In this document: piece by piece, positions 12,077 through 25,300 of the stretch
Position numbering within the stretch: position 1 is the stretch's first letter
Layout of the letters: every line of letters starts with the position of its first letter
From: Camarhynchus parvulus
Taxonomy: Eukaryota > Chordata > Aves > Passeriformes > Thraupidae
Direction of reading: 5' to 3'
Assembly: GCF_901933205.1 (NCBI RefSeq)
Contig: NC_044571.1
Span: 54,163,530-54,227,529, forward strand
DNA: 64,000 bases
Program-made: the position numbers and the translations under genes
The notes under the pieces: generated by a model
Databases searched by the model: none
What the model saw: only the letters and a program-made list of their open reading frames with translations
Told to the model about the DNA's origin: nothing

Positions 12077-14714
12077 CAAAAGCATGCATTATTTCATAAC
12101 ATATACTACAACTAGATACTTTCTGAATTGGTTGGGTGGTTCGTTGGTTGATTGGGGTTTTTTAACAGTTTATTGTGCTATTTAAACATTTTTATTTCAC
12201 TGTTTTCAAGCATAGCTTTCCTGAAGCCTTTCAACTATAATAGCTCTTGTATTCAGTTGTTACTGTAATATCCTTTTTTTCATTGCAGACCTGTGCATTT
12301 AGTTTTGGTCCCAAGACTGTATTTCGTAACCCTGTTCCAGAAAGGGGATGCCAGATTCTGTTCTTCATGCACTTGAGAACCAAACCTGGTTTTATTTCCT
12401 AGTACAAAACTGACATTGACAGAGACCTGCCTCTTGTCAATATTTGATACGTATGTCAAGTTTATTTTGCCCTTCCTGCCTTATTCTCTTGGTAAGCAGA
12501 TGATCATGTTTTCTGTTCACTATCACAGTAACCTGTATGTCATCCTTATTTGTCTTAAAGCTCTGGTCATTTTTTACTTCTATTGATTATGTGTTTTCAT
12601 CACTGGCTTCTTATATTAGATACTCCCATATACGATATCAATAAGCACTTCCTTATTGCACTGTGTTGATTTCAATTAGATCTATCATGTCACTACTTTC
12701 TCCTTACAGTGCAGATAATATTGTACTGTCTTATCAGCATGTTTTGCAACAAGACTGTACTCCTCAAGGAATAGAGATGCCCCCAAAGTGGTGCAGTACT
12801 CATCAATTTTCACAAGGTTTCTTATTTAATTTAAAGCCTTTCCTTCCTTCCGACAATTTAGGGGAAAATTGATATTACTTTGTTTATTTTTTTTGTGATA
12901 AATCTTAGTGATTTATTGTCTTTTAAAAACTTATGATCTGGGATTTGTGAGTTCACCTTTCAAGGAAAAGGGAAGCTGAATTCACTTTTGTTCATTTTTG
13001 TTTTCTTTCTGTAGCACGTATCCTATACACAATTTCTATCTTTCAAGACATTTATAATAGAGGATTACCACAGAGACGATAAAAAAGGGTTTCACTAGTA
13101 TACTCCAGTATGCAAATGAGATACTTCATCTAAATTATAGCTCAATAAATATGTGTAAGAAAGTACCAATAAGAATTTACAACTGAGATCTTTATCTTAT
13201 AAAGTTTATTTTGTAACATGGTTGAGAATGAGAACCATTTGTTCTGAAATATTTAGAACAAATATTTCTAACTCAGCAGTATGATATCTGTGTATTCATA
13301 ATAAATGGAAGTCTTCTGTATGCATTATGAGACATTAAAAGGAGGAGGTTTGATGTGGATATGTCAGATCATTTCTATCCTGTGGGAATGTAGTAAGGGA
13401 CCAAGGTAAGGAGCATCTGCCTTTTCACATGTCAAACTTACAGCTCAGTGGAGCTGACAGACACTGAAGGAATTGAATTTTTTCAATTTATAAGGATTAG
13501 AATACTAATTTCTGCTGCATTTATAACTCACACAAGATGTGTAAGCAAACTAACCTGCAGTCTTACTGGGTATTTCTGAGGCTGATAGTGTAAACAGTGA
13601 AGCAACTAACATAAAAGTGATTTTTTTGTGGCTTTAGTGTTCTAGGTGAAACCAGTGATAGTGTTGTCCTTAACTGTCATGATTAATGACAAACATTTTA
13701 CAGGGAAAAAAGTGTATGTTGTAATTTTCTTTCTCAAAATAGTCATAAGGGAAAAAATGATGACTGAAAAGTCAGAAATGTGGCTATGAATAGCTAAATA
13801 TTAACTGGAGACAGCAGATGTCTTGTTATGATAATAATAATTTAGATTAAAAATATAATTATGAATTTAAATGCAATAAAAGTATTTCAAAACCTAAAGA
13901 AACCCATTCTTAACAAATAATTTATTACTCTTTATGTCTGCAGGTCTGTGGCTATAATTTTACAAACAAAACTAAGGAAATAGTGAAAGTTTTAAAAGTT
14001 AGGAACACAAGTGGCAAAGAAATTAAACTGATTATTAAAATATTTTTCATCATTTGAGTAAAAATAGATAGAAAAAATATTCTTTCAGCATATCACACTA
14101 CTCTTAAAAGAATATTTGGTTTCTGTGAATGTAATGATTTTGCATTATTTCTCTCAGTGCAGCAGATATATACCAATGAAAGAGGATGTATCACTTTAAA
14201 ATTTAACTTGATGCATGTACCAAATTTTAATATACTTGTAGATTACAGTTTATGCTTTATGGCAATTATCAACAATACTGCTACTATTAGGTACCAAGCT
14301 CAACTGATATGGCTGTCACTGGCCATCTGCTTCCTATCAGTTGGTGCAAAAGGCTTAACAGATTCTCATGTGGATCTCACCTTCCAAACTTCTGTATTTT
14401 CAGGGAAAAATCTTACTCATTTTTCATTAAATTAATTGAAAATTAAGTCATGACAATTTAATCCCATCAACATCAAAAGGATAATTCTTACCTGCATATT
14501 ATTAACTTCTAAATTTTCAGTTCATTTTTCTGAAATTATAAAAGCAAGGTGGAGAAAGATATCAAAATGCTTTATTTCTATTATCTGAGAAATAATATTA
14601 AAGTAATAGGAAAGTTTGAGGTGTATTATACAGACCCCAAGAACATTCTATGAAAATGAGAAAAAAAGAAGGAGAAAATGTTTCAGAATGGAAATAAAGC
14701 TGAGAATCTGGAGT
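12077..14714. other. AT-rich stretch, no gene recognised
   Basis: No gene or repeat family recognised. A small hairpin-like inverted repeat (GAAATATTT, 5-base loop, AAATATTTC) lies at 13246-13268. Sequence near 12290-12860 is slightly less AT-rich but matches nothing I know. Confidence 0.5.
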
Positions 14715-15195
14715 TGGAAGTTAGAGCTCAGGGCCAGAGTTCTTTACTATTACTATAAATGATCGGGATACTTGAATAAAATATGCATTAAGTAATTTTA
14801 CCAATGATAGTAAGCCTGGAGGAGCTGTGGACTCCTTTGAGGGCAGAAGGGGCCTTACAGGGAGATCTGGATAGATTTCAGAGCTGTGATTGCCAGCTGT
14901 ATGAAATTTAGCAAGAGCAAGTACAGGACTCTCCGCATGGGACAGGGTACTACTGGTTATACACACAAATTGAGTGATGAGAGGCTAGAGAGAAAATCCA
15001 CAGAAAGAGAAAAGGGGATTTGAATTGATGGCAAATTGAACATGAGCCAGCAGTGCCCTGGCAGCCAGGAGGGTCAGCCTTGTCCTGGGGGGCGTCAGGC
15101 ACAGCATGGCCAGCTGGGCAAGGGAGGGGATTGTCCTGCTCTGCTCTGAGCTGGGGCAGCCTCACCTCCAGTGCTGGGGGCAGTTTTGGGCAAAT
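14715..15195 (+). mobile_element. CR1 LINE internal fragment (ORF2)
   Basis: An internal piece of CR1 ORF2. It starts near CAGAGTTCTTTACTATTACT with TATAAATGATCGGGATAC (14754-14771), the family's 'INDLD' stretch after the RT 'GS.LGP.LF' motif. It continues through GAGCTGTGGACTCCTTTGAGG and GGAGATCTGGATAGATT, and ends at CAGTTTTGGGCAAATA near 15195. The 3' UTR and tail are missing, so this is not a simple 5'-truncated insertion: its 3' part was deleted or broken off. Frame is disrupted by indels. It resembles an older CR1 subfamily than the copy at 2.6 kb, judged from the 'GAAATTTAGCAAG' type wording. Confidence 0.85.
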
Positions 15196-16665
15196 AAGAA
15201 TGACTTGGTAATACAATGGCAAGTTCATAATATTTATTTAGTAACTTTCTCTGTGAAATCTTTCTTGAGACACAGCTAAACCTACGCATCCTGTATTTTG
15301 ACAAGATACACAAAGAATACAATATTTTTAATCTTCCTTAGTCTTTTACCTAAAATATCTTACAATACCTCAAGTTGGATATTCAGTATCTCTGAGGATA
15401 AAAATACTTATCTAACTTTGGTGCTTTGACGTGGGCAGAACCTCATTCTGATGATGTTCTATGATAATTACCCCTTTCCAGGAAAGAACATCCAGGCCTT
15501 TAACTTCTGACCACTATGATTCTAAAAATCAGATTCAAATTATTTCCCTAGATTAAGTGGCCTGGCTTTCATTTAATAAAGTTGAGTAAGTTCTACATGC
15601 CTGATTTATTTCCCTGGCTTCACAAAGTGAGCAAGCTCTGTATTTTTGTCTTTCAGTTTCATCAAGTCAATGTTTACCTGTAGTCCCATATTTTTCTCTC
15701 AGAGCACTGCTTATGCTGCTCATTTTAGTTAGGTCCATTTCCTTTACTCTGGAAAGTAAAGGAAACAACAGTCCCTTATTCATTTTTAACCTCTGCTTTC
15801 TGGCATTTTGCCCATGCCTTGGTAGTCCCTTTGGTTTATGATATGTTCTAGTCCAAGTTTTTGGGCAATAGGCAAGAATAGCAACCCAAGGGTTAAGTAT
15901 GTGATAATCATATTCCTTAAAATAACAGGAATAATACAAATAATAAGTATTAACTTTGATTTCATGAATAGAAAAAAATGCCACAGAATGTGCAATATGC
16001 TGTTTAAAAAATGCAATATAAATCATATGCGTGTATAAAGCAAATCTTATGCTATAATGCTTAGATCCTACTGAGATTGTGTTAAAGAAATATTGAAGAG
16101 AGATGAAAATGCAATTTTGAATAAAACATCAAAACAATTGTGACAGAAGGGATGTGTCATTTTATGAACTTGATGCTATGTGGTTCATAGAATCAAATGT
16201 CTTTGATAAAATGCAAAATATTTAACATGATTAATTTTAATTATTTTCCCAACTAAGGATTCTTTCAGAATTATATGGGGTGCTCTCATAATTTTTCTTG
16301 GAGGACAGAACACATATCTTTCTGTGGGGAAATCTAGAACTTTCCAAGTATTACTTATGGCTCTGTTCCCTTTAGAATTCTTCAGATTGCAGTTTCACCA
16401 GTTTTCAGAGGGTTCATATTAACTTTTTCTTCCATGTTCCCACTCCCCTCTCTGCTCCTCTTTGAGTCAAACCTGTCAGCTTTCCATTGATTTTGCTTCT
16501 TTAGGCTGACAACCTGCTCTGTCTGCCATAATTAAAACTCTGGGAACTTTTCCCATGGAATTGAAAATCCCTAGACACATCATAATCTTAAAAGCCCTCA
16601 GGGGCTGCATAATAAATATAGCATGATACATCAAACAAGAAAGAAAGTTTTCTCCTGAAATCTGT

Positions 16666-16707
16666 GAGAGAGAGAAAGAGAGAGAGGGAGAGAGAAAGGG
16701 AGGGAGG
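16666..16707. repeat. GA / GGGA simple repeat
   Basis: About 40 bases of GA dinucleotides grading into GGGA units, pure purine on the plus strand. Confidence 0.9.
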
Positions 16708-18249
16708 CCTGTATGTTGTTCATAAAGTACTGAAGGAAATATTTAGCCCTGCCCTGACAGCTCTCTTTCTGCTCCTCAAAACTTCCCTTTAACCTTGTGG
16801 CTGCAAGCAGCTGTGGAAAAAATTTCAAATAATGTGAATATCAAACACCTGAATTTAGAAACATTCAGGGATGTATCAAATGGTAATGTGTAGTTCTGCC
16901 ATTGGTCTGATGAGTGATCTGAAGTAAATGGCTGTGCTGCTCTGTGCTTACTTCTCTTTATATTTAAAACAGAACTCATGATATCTCTGTGCTTTGCAAT
17001 GTTTTCTGAGCTCAGTGGAGAAACTATAATGCTGAAAAAGTTTTTATTAATTACAAAAGAAGAAAGCATTAAATGACAAGAATTTGAGGACCACTGGACC
17101 TCAATTCTATACAATTTTTCTTTCATTATTTTAAAAAATATAGGAACAGATAATAATCTGATAAACTTGAATTCTAGCATAATCACAAAAGGAAGTGTGG
17201 TATGGTTGTGTTTGTTAATTTCATTACTGTTATTATGTTTATTTGACAAAGTTTAATTGATTTGGAGTATTCATGATCACAATTTAAAACCAAGGTACAT
17301 AAAACAAGTGGCTGAAACCAAGTTTATCAGTAAACAAATTGAAACACAAGACTGAAAAATGGGTATATGCTAATGGAGCTAAGACTTACTTGTGCATAAC
17401 TTCATAAAGAAAATTTACATTTCTTGCTGAAGTAAAGGATAGAAATAGTGTCAGAGATGTATTTCTAGACAATGTCTTCATTTATGTACTTTTCATTATT
17501 AATAGGTTCCTTGCAGTAAAAATATTTTTAAATGTGCTTTGAATAAAGACAAATGCTTAGCCAGTAAGTTTCATGTACTACACAATGCATTTATTTGTTA
17601 TGTGTAGATTGTATATTTGAGTACAGTATTTATTCAGCAGACATTATTATTTAAAATATGGTGTATCTGGAATGCCTGTAAAATACTAATTTCAAGTGTT
17701 TTGTAAATTGCCAGTGAAATTTATCCAGTTTGCCAAATCTTGCAAGGACTGTATCAAGGAAAAACAAAAAACATTTTCTGTACTGTTGCTACTTTCAGAA
17801 GCTATGCTGTTACCTCTGACACAGGGCAAATAGCACCCTGCAGTTAAGTGTGACCCATCACTTAACCTACTTGATGATTCTGGTATATACTGAGAAAACA
17901 AAAAGAACACAGATGAAGGGAAGATTTACTGATGCGCACAGGGCTACATGTGCCTTCCTCTAATGGCTTAGATGTGCATGGAAAAGAAAGAGGAAAACAA
18001 AAGAAATACAAACTTCAGACCTTTTTAAGATATTTGGGATAGGAAATCAGAATGTGATAACGACCCAGGTAGTGACTTTGGAAAATCACATGTGGAAAAT
18101 CATAGCGATCAGTCTCAGTGAGGTCATTTGTAGTTCGTGCTGATCATTCTAATTAGAAAACAGCAATGCAAAAAAAACACCCCTTGGAGGAACATACATC
18201 AAACCCCAACATCAAACCTCAACATCAAACAGAAGCCCAAGCCAAATGT

Positions 18250-18400
18250 CAAACCCGTATGTCTGACACCCAGCCTGCCAGACAAGGCACGGGCAGGGTC
18301 AGGGTGTTGTAAGGGTCAGAAGAAGCCAGTGAGCTGGGGGCCACGAGCAGTGCAGACACCCCCAGGTATCCATGAGGCCAGGGCTGGCAGCTTACTCATG
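18250..18400. other. unassigned GC-richer island
   Basis: A short GC-richer patch (GGCACGGGCAGGGTCAGGG, GAGCTGGGGGCCACGAGC) in AT-rich surroundings. Its texture is that of an interspersed repeat, but I cannot match it to a family. No open frame stands out. Confidence 0.3.
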
Positions 18401-18606
18401 AAATCTTCACTCTTAGGCTACTGCAAGGTAAAATGTTCTTCCAGTGACCTCTTTTAAAATTCTCTCTGTGAAAGTTTCATCTTCAGGCTCATATTTCATC
18501 CTGTCAGATGGGGAACCTGGGTTCCCACATTGACATGAAAGGAACTTTATAGGTGTACTCTTATGTCTCCTCCTTAATACTAGCTGTATCCTGTGACATA
18601 CATACT

Positions 18607-18663
18607 GAGTTGGATGATCTCCATAGAGCCCTTCCATCTCCAAACCATATGTGATTCTGTGAC
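18607..18663 (+). mobile_element. CR1-like 3' tail scrap
   Basis: GAGTTGGATGATCTCCATAG, then CCCTTCCATCTCC and GTGATTCTGTGAC, match the last ~55 bases of CR1 in the right order. The sequence upstream (from about 18430) may be a decayed remainder of the same element but I cannot align it. It could be a very short 5'-truncated insertion. Confidence 0.65.
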
Positions 18664-21124
18664 TTCTATAAAACTGTTTTGTTGACTGGTAAAGAGATAG
18701 ATGTGTATCTATCTTCCCCACTGAATTCAAAACAAAGCCAAACACAGAAGGTTCGTAAGCTTCATAAGTTGGGTACCTAAAAATAAGTGAGTCACTGTTG
18801 CCTTTCGCTGAAGCCACTGAGGAATAAGACTCATAGCATTAAGAGGTTAATTTTTCACTACTTAACTTTTAAAAATCCTTCCTTCTACTCTTTCAGATGC
18901 CCTGCATGGCTTCCCAGTGCCACTCCAGAAAGGTCTGGGTCTGTAGTAAGTCTAACATCTGTCAGTCTTGGTACACATCTGACGCACACTACAGCATCTC
19001 AAATAGGCTTAGACATCTATGTTCATACAACAGAATAGCTCCCAGTGGTGTCTGCAAAGCTACTTAGTTGACCAAATGTTGATGTCTATTTTAAGGTGAG
19101 CTGAACAGTTCTCTGGGCCTGGATTAAGCTGCTCACAGTTAGATGCTTAGTGCCATTTTTAGATGTCCTAGCATATCCACGTGGAACTGGCAGATATGAC
19201 ACAAGATATGACTTGAGTTCTTCTGGAGTGACAGCTGGAAGTCAGATACTTTAAGGCATCTCAAATGGCATCAGATACCCACAATTAGACAACCAAATAA
19301 ATCTGCTAGATTCCACTGTGCACCAAAATTATCAGTGTATTTGATTCTTCTGGATCACTGTTTTCCTAAGGAATGTTTCCCATCAGTAGACTAGAACAGA
19401 AAGAAACTGCAACAGTAATTTGTATTGAAAATTACATGGCTTTTTAAAACAAAGAGATAAAATATGCCAACAAATTAAAAACTAAATGAGTACAAATAAC
19501 AGTAAAATAAACGTCCAATGGATGAGATTACTTAAAAATATAGTAAATTCTTCAGCACTCAATGCTTTTACAAGATCGACCATTCTTCCCTCTGAAAGAC
19601 AGATCTGTATCTAATCAGATTTAGCTAGGTTAAAAGATGAAAGTACTGTAAAGGATTCCATGACCTTTGCACTGACAGAGCCAGATTAAGTAATCACAAG
19701 TGATTCCTTCTGCCCATAAAAGCTTTCTGTTAAACTACTGGACAGAAAGCTATGCTGTAAAAGTAGATATCTTTAATAGAATTTCTAATCACTGTAGAAT
19801 TGGATTGTTCTCTTGGGGAAAGAATAGTTTTTTCCTCAGGGAAGTCTAGCAATAGGAAGTGTTTAATTTCAGTATCTTTTTTTTCAGAGAATGGGATCAA
19901 TCTGGATTTTACTGTGATTATGCTTCTTAAATGGCCCACAATGCTTTCATTTTGAAATTTCTAATGCTTGTGTAGCTTGTCTATTCAATGGGTTTAAATT
20001 GGCATAACTGTTCACCCAAACTTATATATAAAAAATGGTGAAACAAAACCTGGTTTTTGGGGTTTTTTTTGTTTGTTTTTAAATAATGTTTTCATTTAAT
20101 AGCTGGAATGTTTGCAATTGCTTTTAAAGAATCTGATTAAGTGACGGAGACTTGTGAGTGACATGAAATGGCCATAGATAAAAACGTAATAGGGCAGACT
20201 CTGAAGTGATAGAAGAGCTATAGAAATGCAGAGCCTGATTCATCCATTTTGAATTTTAAGCACTTAAAAAAAATGTGTTTGACTCCAATTGCTAGGTGTG
20301 CAAGGAAAAAAAAAAGAAAGAAAAAAATTAGTTAACTTCTTCAACAGAAGCAGAAGCGTTTTCATTCTGTTTTTATGTTCAGTTAGAAGGCTGAGAGAAG
20401 TGTCTGTGAAGCTGAAGAAAACTGCACTTTTGAAGGTGAAATACCTGGTTTATCAATCTAAATGTAGCATTCCATTGAGACGCTTTCCACCTTTAACATA
20501 GGTCTGAAAATTTAACATACGACGTTAATTTAAGAATGCCAACAGAAGCAAGAATTTGTTTTCTTTCACTAATAGGCAAAAAAGAAATCCAAATCTCTAA
20601 TATTTTCCAAACACCTCAAGTAAGTGAGTCATTTTAGTCACCAACCGAGAAGGTAAACAGGAGTGTTTAATACTCAGATGAATGTCTAGAACAGAGATTA
20701 TCAGACTTGGGCCAAGTATTTTCATTATCACCCAGCATTACACCACAGTCACACATTAAAGCATGCCATGGTGCAAGATTGTTGTACATTGAAACACACT
20801 ATGTAGCCAAGACTAGCTGTGAATTTGGAATGATGCTGCATGGCAATACTAAGTTTCGGGTCTATTGAGCAGTTGTGCTCACAGCATTCCTGTACAGTTG
20901 CGAGACATGGATCACCTTCTGTTATCATGTCAGCAGATTTGATAATTTCTAACTGGTATTTTTGTTCTGTTTGTAGGATTTGATATCATAACCAGATGTC
21001 ATTCAGTTATTAAACACAAAAAAATATGTTGGTGTTTTTAACTCTCTGCTGGACTTGCTCAAGTTATTTATGTCTTTTTGTACTGTGTGACTAAACTGGC
21101 GTGAAGTATTCCTGATTCCCACAA
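18664..21124. other. AT-rich stretch, no gene recognised
   Basis: Nothing assigned. A stretch near 19080-19330 is somewhat less AT-rich and may be an ancient repeat, but I cannot name it. Confidence 0.5.
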
Positions 21125-21919
21125 GACCCTGAAAGGAAACAAGTCCAAGTGCAAGATGATGCACCTGAGTAGGGACAATCCCAGACTGTGAGAAATTCCC
21201 ACTGAGGAAAAGCTCTTAGGAGGAGGACTTGAGGAGGGAGCGGGGTCTCGTGGATTAAAAGCTGGATATGAGCCAGCAGCGTGCCCTCACAGATCAGAGC
21301 AACAAATATATTCTTGACTGCATTAAAAGAAGCTTTACCAGTGGGTTGAGGAATGTGGTTCTCCCCAACTACCCTGCCCTCATGAGACACCATTTGGGCT
21401 ACTGTCTTCAGCTCTGGGGTCCTCAGCACATGAAAAACATGGACCTGCTGGAGAAGCTCCAGAGGAGGGCCACCAAGATGTGCTGAAGAGTACAGTACTG
21501 GAGCACCTCTTCTATGAAGGCTGAAGACAGGCTGAAAGAGTTGAAGTTGTTCAGTCTGGGAAAGAGAAGGCTTCAGAGAGACCCCATTGTGGTCTCCCAG
21601 TACTTAAAGGGGGCTTTACACAAATTTTGCAAACACCCTCAGTGAAGAGCAAGAGGGAGCACTTTTTAACCACAAGAGCTTTGATTTGGATTAGATGTTA
21701 GGAAAAACTTCTTTACTGTGAGGGTGACGAGGCACTAGAACACATTGTCCAGAAAAGCTGTGAATAATCCATCCCTGTCAGTGTTCAAGACTAAGTTGGA
21801 TGGCGGGCTGAGCGACCTGGTCAAGTGGATAGCATCCCTGGATTTGTCAGGAGGGGTTGAAACTAAATGATTTTGAAGGTCCCTTCCAACCTAAGTCACT
21901 CTATGATTCTATAATTCAG
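21125..21919 (+). mobile_element. CR1 LINE fragment with 3' end
   Basis: A 5'-truncated CR1. It opens in ORF2 at AACAAGTCCAAGTGCAAGATG (about 21139) and GATGCACCTGAG. It passes the block GAGAAGCTCCAGAGGAGGGC (21451-21470) and ends with AAATGATTTTGAAGGTCCC, TTCCAACCTAAGTC and CTATGATTCTATAATTC at 21919. The tail is well preserved, so orientation and 3' end are certain. ORF2 is broken by frameshifts; the longest piece (21268-21486) still reads like the C-terminal RT-thumb region ('LEKLQRRATKM'). Confidence 0.93.
21268..21486 (+). pseudogene. CR1 ORF2 C-terminal remnant
   Basis: Seventy-two open codons from the C-terminal part of CR1 ORF2. The family blocks 'LMRHHLGYCLQLWGPQ' and 'MDLLEKLQRRATKM' are visible near 21378-21480. 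It carries no catalytic residues and no native start, and it ends at a premature stop (21484-21486). Confidence 0.75.
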
Positions 21920-22004
21920 GTTAATGTCATGCTGAGTGAATGATCACTATCCTGTATCTACTGATAAAATTCATGTCAGTGAATTTTCAGCGCAGAAAGG
22001 TGTT

Positions 22005-22375
22005 TGGTGCCAGGCCATGAGGAACTCCAACTTTTCCAGCAGAGTTACTATTGTCTGAGGCAATCAGCAAACTGTACTAGCACAGGGCTGGCACATGCAG
22101 ATGCAGGACTTTGCAATTCCTCATTATGGAGTTCCTATTGTCTTATTCCACCGACCTCTTTAGGTCCCTCTGGCAGAAGCTGTGCCTTCATTGTATACTG
22201 ACTGCTTACAGACATACACACACATAAAATTTAGAGTTACCCACAAACTTAGTTGGTGTGTAGCTTATCTCCTGTTTCTCCAGGTCATTGGAAAAGGTAT
22301 TAAACACGATAGGACACAAGATAGACCCCTCAGGAGCTCTACTTAAAAATGGCCTCTGGGTAGACTAAAAAAAGT
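22005..22375 (-). mobile_element. CR1 LINE internal fragment (reverse transcriptase)
   Basis: On the minus strand this carries CR1 ORF2 from the RT palm through the following region. Reading down from 22340 it gives 'APEGSILCPIVFNTFSNDLE' and then 'TPTKFVGN', matching the family pattern G.PQGS.LGP.LFN.F.NDL...KFADD. Further on, CAGAGGGACCTAAAGAGG and GCAAAGTCCTGCATCTG (minus strand of about 22175-22095) match the next ORF2 blocks. Both the 5' part and the 3' UTR are missing. It lies only about 85 bp beyond the end of the plus-strand CR1 at 21919, in opposite orientation. Confidence 0.78.
22210..22340 (-). pseudogene. decayed CR1 reverse transcriptase active-site region
   Basis: The RT catalytic box of CR1 normally reads F-A-D-D. 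Here the codons at 22236-22250 (minus) read K-F-V-G-N, so both catalytic aspartates are lost (D to G and D to N). The upstream 'P.GS.L.P..FN' block is still readable. The frame downstream is interrupted. It is a dead remnant. Confidence 0.7.
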
Positions 22376-25300
22376 TAGCCTTTGTTTTATCAAATATCTG
22401 ATCATCTTTTGTTCTCGTTTCTTTTAACAGCCTGTGAAAACATCCTGGAGATAGCAAGGTTCCGAGAGAAGACACTGTAATTAAACAAAAATTTTTGCAG
22501 GAGATGAATTCTGGGAAATTTGAAGTTTTAAATTATTTTCTTTTCTAATATTCTTTGGCAGGAAAAGTATACAGGATATATAAGTTTTTCTCACTGTTGT
22601 CAAATATTTTTTTTCAGATTATAGTAATGTGAAATAATTTCCAAATCAATCAGAAGTTGTTTATATGTCTTGTAGATTCATTATCCCTAATTCACTGGTA
22701 ATATGAAAGCAGGGTTCAGTGATGGAGCTATCTTCATATTTTACATTTATTTGCATTTGCTGCCAAATTGATTACATTCATGGCAAATTGCCTTTGTCAA
22801 AATGCTGTACACGTGCATATTCACTTCTACACTTCCCACACTGACAGCTGAGGTACCAGCTTGTTACAAGTTTTTCATGGCCATCTTTATGTGAACTGAT
22901 TTTTTCAGATGTTTTAGCTCATACAAAATTATCTATTGCCTTTACAAAATAACATACTGATTTAGCTAAGTTGTCTCATAATTACATAATAAATAAATAA
23001 TTACCATTCAAGTGTTGGAACTGTTGGCAACTTTTGATGGTGGATAGAGAAGGAACATGAATGACTTAGAAAAGTTGGTGACAAACTTCACAGATTAAAT
23101 TATTCACAGAGTCAACATAGTAGCATCTGCAATGGATTGCAGAAGGAGCTCATTATACAGTGTGATTTATCAGCAAAGAAACAAGGGGGAAAACGCTAGT
23201 GAATCAATATAATTATGTGATGCACCCACATAGAGGAAAGTGTAACAAGCTTTGGGGTGCTGATTTCAAAAACATGGAACTAAAAGAGTTAAAGAGATGA
23301 ATGAAAAGTTGTTTTTGAAAGGGATAAAGTGGATTCTACTCTAGGAATAATTAAGAAGATGACCTTTCAATCAGAAAAGAGATGAGAGATTTACTTTAAA
23401 GCCATGACATGAAAAAAAATGGAGAATGAATATTCATAGTTTCTTGTAAAGGAAAAAACTAGACACAAACAGAATATCTTTAGGTTCAAAGAATACAGAA
23501 CAGTATTTTGGCTACAACAGAAAATACATGTAAAAAAGTTAAGCTATGGAAATCATTGATAAAAACATTTAAGGGAACAAAATCTTATATGGATTCAAAA
23601 AATGAGTACAAAACACATGGTTTTGGGGACCAAACACTAAATACCATTATGAACAAATTAATCACCTTTTCCTTTCAAAGTCTTTCTGCTGCTGATCCCT
23701 AGGAACAAAAGCAAGGACATTTATAACTAGTTCCTTACACTTTTTCCACAAGCTACATCTGACTAGTAGTACATAAGGGAGGATTTCATAAGAGAAGATA
23801 GTGGATAAAGTACTCCTCTGATATTGAAATTATGGTATTAAAATTACAACAGCAATATTAAACAGATTTAGGTTTTAATTTTTAGAAAAAGGAAATTATG
23901 TTTCTATGATTTTTTAAATTTTAAAATAATCCTCCTCTTAATGGGAAAGTGTTCCATGGATATTTGTTGAAAGCGCACTTCTTTTTACAAGGCCAGTAAT
24001 CACTAAAGTTACACTTTAGCATCTCCACTTTTTATTGGCTTAGCAAGATGATGTAGACCAAGTACTCAATCAGAAGTAAATTTGCAAAAATATATGAATA
24101 TGCTCTAGCTCCATCTAGCTTTACTTTAAGGATAACTTGTATCAGAAAAAAAAGCTCGTCTTTGCCAATAGAATAGGAGTTGTTTTGTCTGAACTGATCA
24201 TAGAACACTTTTCAGAAGTAAATCTTGGGGTGACAATGAATCTTGAGAAGGAAGGTGCCACTTTCCTTTGGTCCCATAAAAGTTTGGGTCAGGGTCTCTA
24301 AACTGTTTACCAGTAGAAGACAAAAATGTAAAATTTACATCCTTTTGTATCTAATTTTATTATTATTTCTTATAGAATTATTTTATTTTCCATTTCTTAA
24401 AAGCATTCAGGTAGTGATGTGAAGACTTTAGAGCTATTGTGCTGAAACTGAGATATATGTAACTAAAAGTTTTTTCAATATTTGTTGTATTTTATAGTCT
24501 TGAGAACAAAAGCCTTTATCTTAACTTCTGGGGTCAATAGATTCAATGGGCCTTGTCATATAGGAGCATGCTATAGTTATCAAGAATATGTGTCTTATAA
24601 TGGAAAAATATTATGGTAGCCCTAAAGGGCCAAGAAGCATAAGAAAACAATACAGTCAAGAACATATGTGATTAAAACTTGCCACAGTCCTCATTGTCCC
24701 AAGTAACCCAGCCTGCTCCTGTAAAATGCAGCACCTCCTTGTCATCATGTTGCTACAAATGAGGTTGGGGCAGCATTCAACAATTGAGCCATTAAAGAGA
24801 AATAGAGATCTTGTCAGAAAAAAGTCTTTTAATATCAGATCATAGTCTATATTCCTTCTGAATTTCTTAGTTATTTAGGAGTAACATATTATTTTGACTT
24901 TACAAACCACAGTTTGTCAACAATCTTTTATGAGAATTTACAGACTTCTGTAGAAAACTCTGATTCATGTAGTGAAAATCCTTCCACATGTATGTTTGTG
25001 TTTTCTGGATTAATCACCCTTAGCATTGTTAACAGTAATGTGTTTCCCAGAAATAAATTTTGATGTATTATTTCCATAGGAAGAATCAGAGGGAAAGGCA
25101 AATATTATTTTGTCTACTGTTCTGCATGATGAAATAGCTTCTTCAGAGTCTTTGGTTACAAAGATCCAAGTCACCAAGACCAGCCTTCTGATTCATGATT
25201 TTTCCTCTTTCATTATGTTTGGAGATTATGAATTGTCATTTGCTTTTGCTTGAATTTAATTGTACATGGTGGAAGGCTAAAAGTGACATTAGTAGAATTC

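Larger units (their letters stand above)
15196..18606. other. AT-rich stretch with a GA-repeat
   Basis: No gene or named transposon recognised. A purine simple repeat at 16666-16707 is listed separately. The longest open frame (157 codons, minus, 16776-17249) has composition typical of chance AT-rich frames and no motif I know. Confidence 0.5.

Noticed and set aside
16776..17249. 157-codon minus-strand open frame
   Set aside because: Residue composition typical of random AT-rich frames, no domain, no splice or promoter context.
18413..18817. 134-codon minus-strand open frame
   Set aside because: Antisense across the CR1 tail scrap at 18607-18663; no recognisable domain.
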